A DNA stretch of 37,929 bases from a virus: IMG/VR virus record IMGVR_UViG_3300044995_000156, positions 1 to 37,929 of that record; one strand, written 5' to 3'. Position numbers and translations under genes: made by a program. Below the pieces are notes generated by a model. That model was not told where the DNA came from and did not search any database. It saw only the letters and a list, made by a program, of their open reading frames with translations. This document shows positions 31,568 to 37,929 of the stretch, in pieces. Within the stretch, counting starts at the first letter, position 1; each line of letters opens with the position of its first letter.

Positions 31568-32701
31568 ATGTCCGAGTCCCAATCGACACTTTACAGACGG
31601 TACCTTCGTACTAGCCGGATCGATATCGTTTCCAACGTGCAGCGTTATTACCGTTCAGGCAACCTGGCGCTCTTTACTCCGATAGCTCCGGACTGCGGTT
31701 ACGTTTTGCATCAGGGATCTCGTTGGATGGAATCTCCTAATGAAACCTTTTTGACGGTTAGCGTTCTCTTCTCGCCTTATCCGTATCTGTGTTTGCAGGA
31801 TCTTGGGTTTTCTGTCCACAGTTCTGGCTCAACGCAGAAAGTCTGGCATTCTTGTTACTCTGTACCGTTTACAGAGATCACTGTGCCCTATCACTTCAGT
31901 GTAACTTTGCAGGAGGTTTATCCGATACTCTGGGAGGCTTTACAAGAGTCTGAAGTCGCCAGCTCCGAACAGGAGCTTCGGTCTTTGGTAGTTCGGATTT
32001 TTCAGGGTCTAAGGGTTTGGCGGTCTGGTCTCCGTTACTGCGCCTGGCATGACTTTCATACTGGCAGCCATGATGCGTCTATGCCTTTGCCTGTTTCTGA
32101 GCCGATTATCGGAATCTCTTCAACGAAGAGTAAGTTTGGTTTCCAGCGTCGAGTTATCAGCCAGAATTTGAAGAGGGTGTCTAATTTCAACATTCTGTTC
32201 CGTCAGAGAGAACAGAAGGGAATTACAGAAGAACAGAAGGGCTATCTGGTCCGAGGTTTTGCTATAGGAGTTGGCCCTTCTAATTTTGCTGAGTACTGTT
32301 TCTGGTCCTATTGTACTGATTTGTCTGATGAAGACCAAGAGTTGTTGAGCCAGGAAATCGCTTCTGGAAGTCGGTTCTTGGTTTGCCCTTTGCCGATGAT
32401 TTGCAACTATCGTTTCGAGACTCGGCCAGATGATGAGTTCTGGTCGAGACACAACGTGTCGTTTGTTGTACTGCCGGTATTTCGGGCCGTCCTCCTGACA
32501 GCGTATTACTTATCGCTGCTCAAGTTTTTGAGCTCCTATCACGCAGGCTCGGAACAGGAGGACCATCGCTACTCTTCAGGTAATTATACACCGTTCAGTC
32601 ACGCAACCGGTGTGAGTCGGTACTCTTGGGGCGTTAGCCTGCGCGGCTTCTTCGACGCGCACTTCTCTTGGCTTCCTGAGTTTCAGAGTTGTTCCGGCTG
32701 A
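31568..32701 (+). CDS. Hypothetical protein
   Basis: I do not recognise this 377-residue protein. It is rich in Ser, Phe, Tyr and Leu, with several Cys (YCFWSYC near 280) and a hydrophobic stretch SFVVLPVFRAVLLTAYYLSLL near the C-terminus that could be a buried helix or a membrane segment. ATG 31568 follows GGAGGTGAT, a very good ribosome binding site. An internal segment (RWMESPNETFLTVSVLFSPY) faintly resembles one in the 35803 protein (RRSWSVRSLTPYTLSVTLRI), so the two may be distant relatives. No motif gives a function. Confidence 0.7.
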   Translation: MSESQSTLYRRYLRTSRIDIVSNVQRYYRSGNLALFTPIAPDCGYVLHQGSRWMESPNETFLTVSVLFSPYPYLCLQDLGFSVHSSGSTQKVWHSCYSVPFTEITVPYHFSVTLQEVYPILWEALQESEVASSEQELRSLVVRIFQGLRVWRSGLRYCAWHDFHTGSHDASMPLPVSEPIIGISSTKSKFGFQRRVISQNLKRVSNFNILFRQREQKGITEEQKGYLVRGFAIGVGPSNFAEYCFWSYCTDLSDEDQELLSQEIASGSRFLVCPLPMICNYRFETRPDDEFWSRHNVSFVVLPVFRAVLLTAYYLSLLKFLSSYHAGSEQEDHRYSSGNYTPFSHATGVSRYSWGVSLRGFFDAHFSWLPEFQSCSG

Positions 32702-32728
32702 GTGGCCTAGCCATTGAGGAGATGTGTA

Positions 32729-34072
32729 ATGATACGGACCCTTTCTGACGGAAGAACGATTCCGGTTCGTGAAGATAATCTCTGGCTGGTGCCTGTTCCA
32801 AGTGAGTTGATTCTCGCGCTTCTGCTTCGTTGCGAATTTCGACACTTGATCCGCTACTATCGTAAAGGATCCGGCAGCAGTGCTATCGGAGTTTTGTCCA
32901 TCAGGTACTCCGTAACTTTCGATCCGTCTGTGAATGAGCTCATCCGTCACTACATGCCTTCTCAAGGTTTCAGTCCTGAGATTGTTGATTTCGTTGCCTC
33001 TCTCACTCCTTGTGAGTTGATCAATCTTGTTTACGGAGCGTGCGCAGAACTTTGGTTCGATGTGAGGGAAATCGACCCTGTCTCGCATATCCAGGGAAAC
33101 AGCGACGGTCCGGAGTTCACGTTTGCTCGTTTGTATTACGATGAACTGCGGTACCTTCTGTCGTCGACCCTCTTGGTGCCGAATTGGCTGGATCGTTTCA
33201 TCTACGATATCGGCATTCCGCTTAACGGCAGAGTAGACATTTCGCGTTTTCTCAATGATGACTCGATAAAAGAGAATGGAACCATTCTTTTCTCTAAGAA
33301 CGTCAAGAACGTTACTGGTCGCAGACCGTCGAAGGTCCGGAGATCTAAAACCTCTTACGTTTGTCGGTCCTTGGTGGATGGTGTTTCTTGTTCGACTATC
33401 CTGCCTTTGCCGTTGACGCATTTTGTTCCTTGTTCCAGATCTAGGTATCGTATTGCTCCGTCTTTCCGTAAGTCTTCGCCTAAGTCCAAGACCGGAGATT
33501 CCGCTACCAATACCGTACCCGAGGAATTTTCTGGCTACACGCTCGTTTGTGGCAGTCCAGGTACGAAGGCTCGATCTGCTCTCTTCAAGTATTTGAAAGA
33601 CGCCAGTACCTCGGAGGAGTTTAAGAAGTTACTGGATGAAGTTTCTTGTCTTACGTATTCGACTGACACATTTTTCAACGAAATGGCTTTTATGCCTCGA
33701 TCAGAGCCTGCTGTCCGGTTGGACAAAAGTTGCCAGATAAAATTTGACGGTCGCCCTTCGGTGGCCTACTCGACCGACGAAGTTCGTGAATTCGGTTCTC
33801 CGCTTTATTATTCTCATCCAGACTCGGAGGTTATGTTGAACTTGTATTTCTCTCTGCTGAAGGTCTGTGGGTTGGCTGTTCGAGATGCTGTCGAGTGCCG
33901 GATGTGTTCCGTCGGCAAAACCCAGTCGATCTTGTCTTCTTTTCCGAGGCACAATAGCTTTTGCGCCAACCGCTTTGGAGACTATTGCATCCTCAAAGTT
34001 CCTTATCCTCCGTCTCAGAATCACTTGTTGAATTGTGTAACTCGAGATAGAGTCATTCGTTTGGACGACTAG
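32729..34072 (+). CDS. Hypothetical protein
   Basis: I do not recognise this 447-residue protein. It has a globular N-terminal part (1-200), a basic linker (about 205-275, TGRRPSKVRRSKTS onwards) and a second globular part (275-447). A few Cys near the C-terminus (ECRMC) could bind metal but do not form a clear finger. ATG 32729 follows GAGGAGAT with about 6 nt spacing; an upstream TTG at 32714 lies inside that site. It ends 35 nt before the glycosyltransferase GTG, in the same direction. Confidence 0.7.
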   Translation: MIRTLSDGRTIPVREDNLWLVPVPSELILALLLRCEFRHLIRYYRKGSGSSAIGVLSIRYSVTFDPSVNELIRHYMPSQGFSPEIVDFVASLTPCELINLVYGACAELWFDVREIDPVSHIQGNSDGPEFTFARLYYDELRYLLSSTLLVPNWLDRFIYDIGIPLNGRVDISRFLNDDSIKENGTILFSKNVKNVTGRRPSKVRRSKTSYVCRSLVDGVSCSTILPLPLTHFVPCSRSRYRIAPSFRKSSPKSKTGDSATNTVPEEFSGYTLVCGSPGTKARSALFKYLKDASTSEEFKKLLDEVSCLTYSTDTFFNEMAFMPRSEPAVRLDKSCQIKFDGRPSVAYSTDEVREFGSPLYYSHPDSEVMLNLYFSLLKVCGLAVRDAVECRMCSVGKTQSILSSFPRHNSFCANRFGDYCILKVPYPPSQNHLLNCVTRDRVIRLDD

Positions 34073-34107
34073 TCTACGAGTTTCGTTTTCTGCTTCTGGG
34101 GATTGAC

Positions 34108-34731
34108 GTGTTCGACACTCCGAAAGTTGGGTTTGTCATTTCCGCTTACTTTACGGAGACTCCTCATCGCCAGCGGACCTGTCTGGCGTTGTTAGCCTCT
34201 CTGAAAGCGCAAATCTACCCTCATTGGGAAGCGGTTATTGTCCATGACGGTCCGTTTGCGGAGGAGTCTCTTCTGCCGGAACTGCTTTGTTTCCTGCGTA
34301 ACTCTTCTCCTACAAACCAAGTGAGGTTCCTAGAGACTCCAGAGCGCAAAGGCTACTGGGGTTATCCCTATCGCTACTGGGGTCTCCAACAGCTTTCGGA
34401 GGATATCGAATACGTCAACTTCACCTGTGACGATGCCTACTATTGTCCGGTTTATTTGGACTATATGACCAAGCAGCTCGCTCGGAACTTTTCGGATCTG
34501 GCTTATTGTTCGATGGTCCATAACCACAGAGGCTACCGTGGTTTTCTCTCTGCCCAGCCTCGTCGTGGTCAAGTCGATATCGGCTCTTTCCTTGTGCGCA
34601 AGTCTCTGGCTTTAGAGACGCCTTTCCCGACTGTCACGGATTTTGCCTCGGACTGGTATTACTTTCAGGAACTTCTCAAGAAGGCACGCAACCCGGTTCG
34701 GGTCGACCGGGTACTCTATGTGCACAACTAG
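34108..34731 (+). CDS. GT2-like glycosyltransferase
   Basis: This 207-residue protein is a short GT-A glycosyltransferase. It starts VGFVISAYFTETPHRQRTCLALLASLKAQ, then WEAVIVHDGP. VNFTCDDAYY carries the D108-D109 metal site, and GSFLVRKSLALETPFP with FASDWYYFQELL matches the typical acceptor-side and catalytic region of family 2. It is shorter than most GT2 proteins (about 250-300) because it lacks a C-terminal extension. The GTG at 34108 has GGGGAT upstream. It is separated from the other sugar genes by unknown genes, and a palindrome and promoter follow it. Confidence 0.75.
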   Translation: MFDTPKVGFVISAYFTETPHRQRTCLALLASLKAQIYPHWEAVIVHDGPFAEESLLPELLCFLRNSSPTNQVRFLETPERKGYWGYPYRYWGLQQLSEDIEYVNFTCDDAYYCPVYLDYMTKQLARNFSDLAYCSMVHNHRGYRGFLSAQPRRGQVDIGSFLVRKSLALETPFPTVTDFASDWYYFQELLKKARNPVRVDRVLYVHN

Positions 34732-34751
34732 GTCGAACCGAAAAGCAATTG

Positions 34752-34765
34752 TTGCTACGTAGCAA
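34752..34765. promoter_or_regulatory. 14-bp palindrome TTGCTACGTAGCAA, copy 3
   Basis: The core is identical to copies 1 and 2, but the flanks match copy 1 in reverse orientation. The symmetry extends to CAATT/AATTG, apart from one mismatched pair. The site ends exactly where the -35 block of promoter P4 begins (34766), the expected place for an activator or repressor. Confidence 0.65.
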
Positions 34766-34795
34766 AAATTGCCGTTGCTGGCGCGTCATTATAAA
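34766..34795 (+). promoter_or_regulatory. Bipartite promoter-like site P4
   Basis: AAATTG (34766-34771, one change from AAATTC), 11 nt, then GCGTCATTATAA (34783-34794), with TATAAA as the -10. It would drive the five-gene group 34871-37868. The palindrome copy 3 abuts its -35 block. Confidence 0.65.
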
Positions 34796-34831
34796 CTGAC
34801 GGCGGTTTTCGCCGTCAGTCGGTTCGTTTTT
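34795..34831 (+). terminator. Hairpin with T-run overlapping the P4 start region
   Basis: ACTGACGGCG (34795-34804) pairs with CGCCGTCAGT (34810-34819), loop GTTTT, followed after 7 nt by TTTTT. As at P1, the stem starts at the end of the -10 element. The T-run is displaced, so efficiency may be lower than at P1. Confidence 0.6.
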
Positions 34832-34870
34832 AGCTGCTGAGTCTGGCAGACTTTGAACAGGAGGCTAGAC

Positions 34871-35806
34871 ATGAGCGACCAGAAGCAGGAAACCTACGGA
34901 CCTGATTCGTTTCCTGTGATCTTTGAACATCGGTTCCTCGGCAGAAGACCAGGAAATAATCTATTCGAGTTGGAGGTAAAGATCTTCGTACAGAATGCCG
35001 ATCGGCTGGGTTTATATTATATTTGTCGCAATGCCTATCCTGACATTTTCGAGATCGGTTCTCCTCTTTCTTACGACGACCTTGTTTTCCTGTTGGACGA
35101 TGTGAAGCCGTGTTTGGATGTCTCTGATATTGACTGGATGGTCCGAGATCCTGCCTGCGCCAAGCAGGTCTTCTCGCAGTTTCCGACGTGGCCTGATGGA
35201 GCGAGTAACTATACTAAGATGAATGTAATCGTGTCTTCTTACCGATCAACGGCGTACAAGCCATTGTCGTACTTCTCGGTGTTTTTCTTCAAGCCAAATC
35301 AGATTGAGCCAGAGATTTGCCGTCTTTGTGACGACCGCAGCAACTGTCTGCGCTTTGCCCGGCGCGAAGAAGTTTTCTACTACGGCAGTGGCTACGGTAC
35401 GCGCGGGCATTTCCTGATGTCGAAGCACCAATTGCCGGAAGAGCAGATGCGGGAGGTCTGCGAGAGACTCTTCTTGAATCGGGTGACTTTCGGCAGGGTG
35501 ATGTTCTTGCCGGTGGGTTATACGGTCCGCTACGGGTTGTGGACCTACGATCAAATGGAGTCGTTCTTGGGTTTCCTGAGAAACCAATGCCGGAAAGTAG
35601 CCGGTAATTTGTATCGCTATCTGTCCGAAAACCAGGAAATGGAGGCGAAACAAAAGGTTCAGGAACAGTTCCGGCCTTCCGAGTTTGTCAATGAACTGGC
35701 TCTAGGTCCTGGCGAGGAGGGTCGAGTACGCAAGATTCGTCTCTATGATCTGCCCGGTGAGGAGTGGCTTTCTTCTGTCCATCAAGTCTCAGGAGAAATC
35801 GTATGA
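34871..35806 (+). CDS. Hypothetical protein, possible Cys metal site
   Basis: I do not recognise this 311-residue protein. It has mixed alpha/beta character; a CRLCDDRSNC segment (about residue 155) could bind zinc or iron, and the C-terminal third is charged and helical (NQEMEAKQKVQEQFRP). ATG 34871 follows AGGAGG and lies about 70 nt downstream of the expected P4 start. It is the first gene of the P4 unit. Confidence 0.7.
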   Translation: MSDQKQETYGPDSFPVIFEHRFLGRRPGNNLFELEVKIFVQNADRLGLYYICRNAYPDIFEIGSPLSYDDLVFLLDDVKPCLDVSDIDWMVRDPACAKQVFSQFPTWPDGASNYTKMNVIVSSYRSTAYKPLSYFSVFFFKPNQIEPEICRLCDDRSNCLRFARREEVFYYGSGYGTRGHFLMSKHQLPEEQMREVCERLFLNRVTFGRVMFLPVGYTVRYGLWTYDQMESFLGFLRNQCRKVAGNLYRYLSENQEMEAKQKVQEQFRPSEFVNELALGPGEEGRVRKIRLYDLPGEEWLSSVHQVSGEIV

Positions 35807-36594
35807 ATAAGCCCGTTTCCGCAGTCAACCCGGTCGATTTGGCTTCTCTTGTGTCTTGCGCTACCCAGTACGTTCGCCTCTTTCCGCAGTATGTCGAGTC
35901 TCAGGTTCGAGATGGGTCTATAGAGTGTCCTTCTGCTTTTCCCGAAGTTTTCTACCAGCAGCTCCATTTCCTGCGTCATGCTTTGTACGTGCTCGATCAT
36001 TCGGCCAATCGTTACCCTGAGCGTCTGGACGTTCAGGATATGTTCGCCGACGTTCAGAAACCGTCTGCTTCTAAGAACGTTCCTTCATGGCCAGATCTCT
36101 ATGATTTCCTGCTGAAAAGGCAGTTGGTTGATCTGTCCAAGGCGGATCGTTTGCATCCGAACGACTGGTTGTGTTTCCGCCGGTCCTGGTCCGTTCGATC
36201 CCTGACGCCCTACACTCTTTCTGTCACCCTACGCATTCCGCTCACGCCCCGCGGCGTCCTCTACTGTTCCCGTGGCACTCCAGTCTTTCGGGAAGAGGTT
36301 TGTCGTCCTCTGACGAATAACCCCGATGCCTGGGCCGTTGTTGACCGCCGGATTTCCGCGGCTTTCCTGGAAATTTCGGCTCCGCCGTTGCATGGCTCTG
36401 AGTTTTTCTGGATGTCGCCAGAAGGCATCTTCTACGAAGACGAGCTCGTGCGACCGGAGTTCGACCTGCCCTACATCACCTGGGTGGGCGAATTCTTCCG
36501 GGATCTTCTCGACGATCATTTGCAGACTCTGGAAGGAATCGGCGTACAGCGTCCGCTGTCCATCTGTTTTTCTGACCTGGCTTCGTGTTGCTGA
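35803..36594 (+). CDS. Hypothetical protein
   Basis: I do not recognise this 263-residue protein. A helical N-terminal region (1-110) is followed by a region of alternating strands (RRSWSVRSLTPYTLSVTLRI onward) and a C-terminal helix with an acidic face. ATG 35803 overlaps the previous stop by four bases (ATGA), with AGGAG about 8 nt upstream, so it is coupled to the 34871 gene. The middle segment faintly resembles the 31568 protein. Confidence 0.7.
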   Translation: MNKPVSAVNPVDLASLVSCATQYVRLFPQYVESQVRDGSIECPSAFPEVFYQQLHFLRHALYVLDHSANRYPERLDVQDMFADVQKPSASKNVPSWPDLYDFLLKRQLVDLSKADRLHPNDWLCFRRSWSVRSLTPYTLSVTLRIPLTPRGVLYCSRGTPVFREEVCRPLTNNPDAWAVVDRRISAAFLEISAPPLHGSEFFWMSPEGIFYEDELVRPEFDLPYITWVGEFFRDLLDDHLQTLEGIGVQRPLSICFSDLASCC

Positions 36595-36648
36595 TGTGTT
36601 CTCGAAGAGACGCTTTTGCACCAACCACAGGCAAAATGGGAGGTAACT

Positions 36649-36903
36649 ATGGCCAAGAGTAGTCAAGCTAAGTCCAAGTCCGGAACCATCCTGGTCGTCG
36701 TCCGTTACGGTGCTGTTTACCAGGTACTGTCCTCCAATCCGGACGTGTCTGTTCATGTTTTGGATTTGGACGACTTGGCTTCAGCTTATGAGGAGTACTC
36801 GAATATCTTTGAAGACGAGGAAGAGTTTCTGAATATGGACGAAGACGATGTGATTGATGCTGTATCTCAGGAAGTCGGTGCCGACACTGTAGTGTACGAG
36901 TAA
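36649..36903 (+). CDS. Small acidic protein (84 aa)
   Basis: This small protein has a basic Ser/Lys N-terminus followed by TILVVVRYGAVYQVLSS and DVSVHVLDLDDLA, a pattern seen in many small phage and plasmid proteins of unknown role. The second half is strongly acidic (FEDEEEFLNMDEDDVIDA). A DNA-mimic or regulatory role would be possible for such a charge pattern, but nothing specific supports it. ATG 36649 follows GGGAGGT with 5-6 nt spacing. Confidence 0.7.
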   Translation: MAKSSQAKSKSGTILVVVRYGAVYQVLSSNPDVSVHVLDLDDLASAYEEYSNIFEDEEEFLNMDEDDVIDAVSQEVGADTVVYE

Positions 36904-36930
36904 GTCGTCTATCGACACGAGGATAACGCA

Positions 36931-37470
36931 ATGGTCAAGGATGACCAACCTCTTATTCCCATTCCGCCATCTTCCCCGTTTTTTCCGGTATCAGGGGATG
37001 AACGTTTGAAGGTTCATCCCCATCTGCCTCCGGGTTTGCCTCCTCCAGACGGTAAGTCCCTCTACTACCTAGCTTCGCCTTATTCTGTTCCCGAAGGTGC
37101 TAAGGAGCTGCACTACGAGTATAACCTCAAAGCTCTCAAGCACCTTCTCAGTTTAGGGTATGCCGTGTTATCTCCCATAGCGCATACCCATCCTATCGGC
37201 GGAGAGTTGCCTCGGTCCTGGGAAGATTTCTGGGGCCCTTTCAGCCTGATCTGCTCCGCCCACTGTGACGCCTGTCTCGTTCTGCAACTTCCTGGTTACA
37301 ATGTTAGCCGCGGTGTTCGGGAGGAAATCCTCTTCTTTCAGTCTCTCAACCGTCCCGTCTACTGGCTCTGTCCAAACACCGTAGGATTGGATCTTTCTGA
37401 GATAGAAAAGCGCTATGCGATTTTCCTTGATCCAGCGCCTGTTCACAAGGCGTCCACTCGAAGGATTTGA
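36931..37470 (+). CDS. DUF1937 family protein (nucleoside deoxyribosyltransferase-like fold)
   Basis: This 179-residue protein has YYLASPYSVP (Y46-S52), VLSPIAHTHPIGGELP (H85, H87), a WEDFWGPF segment and LVLQLPGYNVSRGVREEI. These are the hallmarks of DUF1937, a phage-common family related to nucleoside 2-deoxyribosyltransferases. It may act on nucleotides or modified bases; no activity can be assigned from sequence. The first 40 residues are a Pro-rich extension. ATG 36931 has GAGG about 10 nt upstream. It belongs to the P4 unit. Confidence 0.72.
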   Translation: MVKDDQPLIPIPPSSPFFPVSGDERLKVHPHLPPGLPPPDGKSLYYLASPYSVPEGAKELHYEYNLKALKHLLSLGYAVLSPIAHTHPIGGELPRSWEDFWGPFSLICSAHCDACLVLQLPGYNVSRGVREEILFFQSLNRPVYWLCPNTVGLDLSEIEKRYAIFLDPAPVHKASTRRI

Positions 37471-37481
37471 AGGAATCGCTC

Positions 37482-37868
37482 ATGACTTCTGACACACCAA
37501 GCTTGGTTCCAGCTATCGGATGGCTGGGCGAGGAAGGGCGTCTGGCCGTTGTCAAAGTTCTTTGGCCAGACCATCCTTCCGAGGGAGATGATGAGATTCT
37601 GAAGTGTCTGAGTTTCACTGTTCACAATATGAGCCCTAGTAAATCCGGTCCTGCTGCCAACGAAGCCTGTCCGATTGCTTTGGTGCCTTGTATTCCAGTC
37701 GGGAACGGACCGCCTGTTCCTGGAGACGGGAAGTTCCCCCTTCAGCCTGTGCTGTTTTCTTTACCTTATGAGATTGCCGAAACCCTTTGGGATAACGGAG
37801 TGAAGTCTGTCCCGACTCTTCTACCTGCTCGTCTGTTTCCAGCTATCACTAAGCCTCTCTATTCCTGA
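37482..37868 (+). CDS. Hypothetical protein
   Basis: I do not recognise this 128-residue protein. It has no clear motif; it is rich in Pro, Leu, Ser and Val, with two Cys (CPIALVPC). ATG 37482 has AAGGA about 8 nt upstream and lies 11 nt after the DUF1937 stop; an in-frame TTG at 37467 overlaps the ribosome binding site. The stop codon begins a 9-bp tandem repeat, and the next five complete units also start with an in-frame stop codon. Confidence 0.68.
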   Translation: MTSDTPSLVPAIGWLGEEGRLAVVKVLWPDHPSEGDDEILKCLSFTVHNMSPSKSGPAANEACPIALVPCIPVGNGPPVPGDGKFPLQPVLFSLPYEIAETLWDNGVKSVPTLLPARLFPAITKPLYS

Positions 37869-37929
37869 GTATCCTAAGTATCCTGAGTATCCTGAATATC
37901 CTGAGTATCCTGAGTATCCTGAGTATCTT
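37866..37929. repeat. 9-bp tandem repeat TGAGTATCC, running off the window
   Basis: Seven units of TGAGTATCC follow each other (variants TAAGTATCC, TGAATATCC and TGAGTATCT). The array starts at the stop of the last gene and continues to the window end, so its full length is unknown. Read in the other two + frames it encodes repeating EYP or SIL. Confidence 0.85.

Noticed and set aside
1-37929. tRNA genes, CRISPR arrays, insertion sequences and integrases
   Set aside because: I saw no cloverleaf with conserved tRNA positions, no regularly spaced direct repeats with unique spacers, and no transposase or integrase motifs.

Overview
The window looks like part of a tailed double-stranded DNA bacteriophage (or a prophage derived from one). 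It carries a replication block (SF2 helicase, TOPRIM primase, a family A DNA polymerase with N-terminal uracil-DNA-glycosylase-like and 3'-5' exonuclease domains, a RecA-like ATPase and a RuvC-like resolvase), nucleotide-metabolism genes (dCTP deaminase, ThyX, a dATP/dGTP pyrophosphohydrolase-like protein, a DUF1937 protein) and a portal protein. Nearly every gene is on the + strand, genes are tightly packed with short overlaps, and there are strong AGGAGG-type ribosome binding sites with frequent GTG starts. No rRNA, tRNA, CRISPR array, transposase or integrase was found. The host is bacterial but cannot be named from this sequence.

Layout. Positions 1-9844 hold the replication core and dCTP deaminase. 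Positions 9961-17177 hold the RecA-like protein, a DUF1016-like helix-turn-helix protein, a glycosyltransferase, ThyX and RuvC, with two copies of a 65-bp repeat at the 5' ends of two of these genes. Positions 17188-21629 hold an independently promoted unknown gene, a Ser/Pro-rich protein and the portal. Positions 21635-27887 are a cluster of four glycosyltransferase or sugar-transfer-like genes, a methyltransferase and two unknown genes. Positions 27888-28489 look empty of ordinary genes but hold two divergent promoters, a tiny hydrophobic-peptide gene on the - strand, a pseudoknot-forming RNA, a second small ORF and terminators. Positions 28490-31420 hold the only sizeable - strand gene (dATP/dGTP pyrophosphohydrolase-like) and a Ycf46-type AAA+ ATPase followed by a Ycf35(DUF1257)-DUF2997 fusion. 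Positions 31568-37868 are mostly unknown genes plus a glycosyltransferase, a small acidic protein and DUF1937. The window ends in a 9-bp tandem repeat.

Main new observations. (1) Four sites share the bipartite motif AAATTC/G-N11-GCGTCATTATAA with exactly the same 11-nt gap, which reads as a phage-specific promoter class. At the three + strand sites a hairpin starts within 0-4 nt of the motif, so the expected transcription start falls inside its left arm. Transcripts reading through from upstream could form the hairpin, while transcripts starting at the promoter could not. (2) Two of these promoters diverge from 28169-28206. One would express a 27-residue, almost purely hydrophobic peptide with a perfect ribosome binding site and its own terminator. 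The other would express a structured RNA. (3) A 14-bp palindrome, TTGCTACGTAGCAA, occurs three times at gene junctions, once touching the -35 block of such a promoter.
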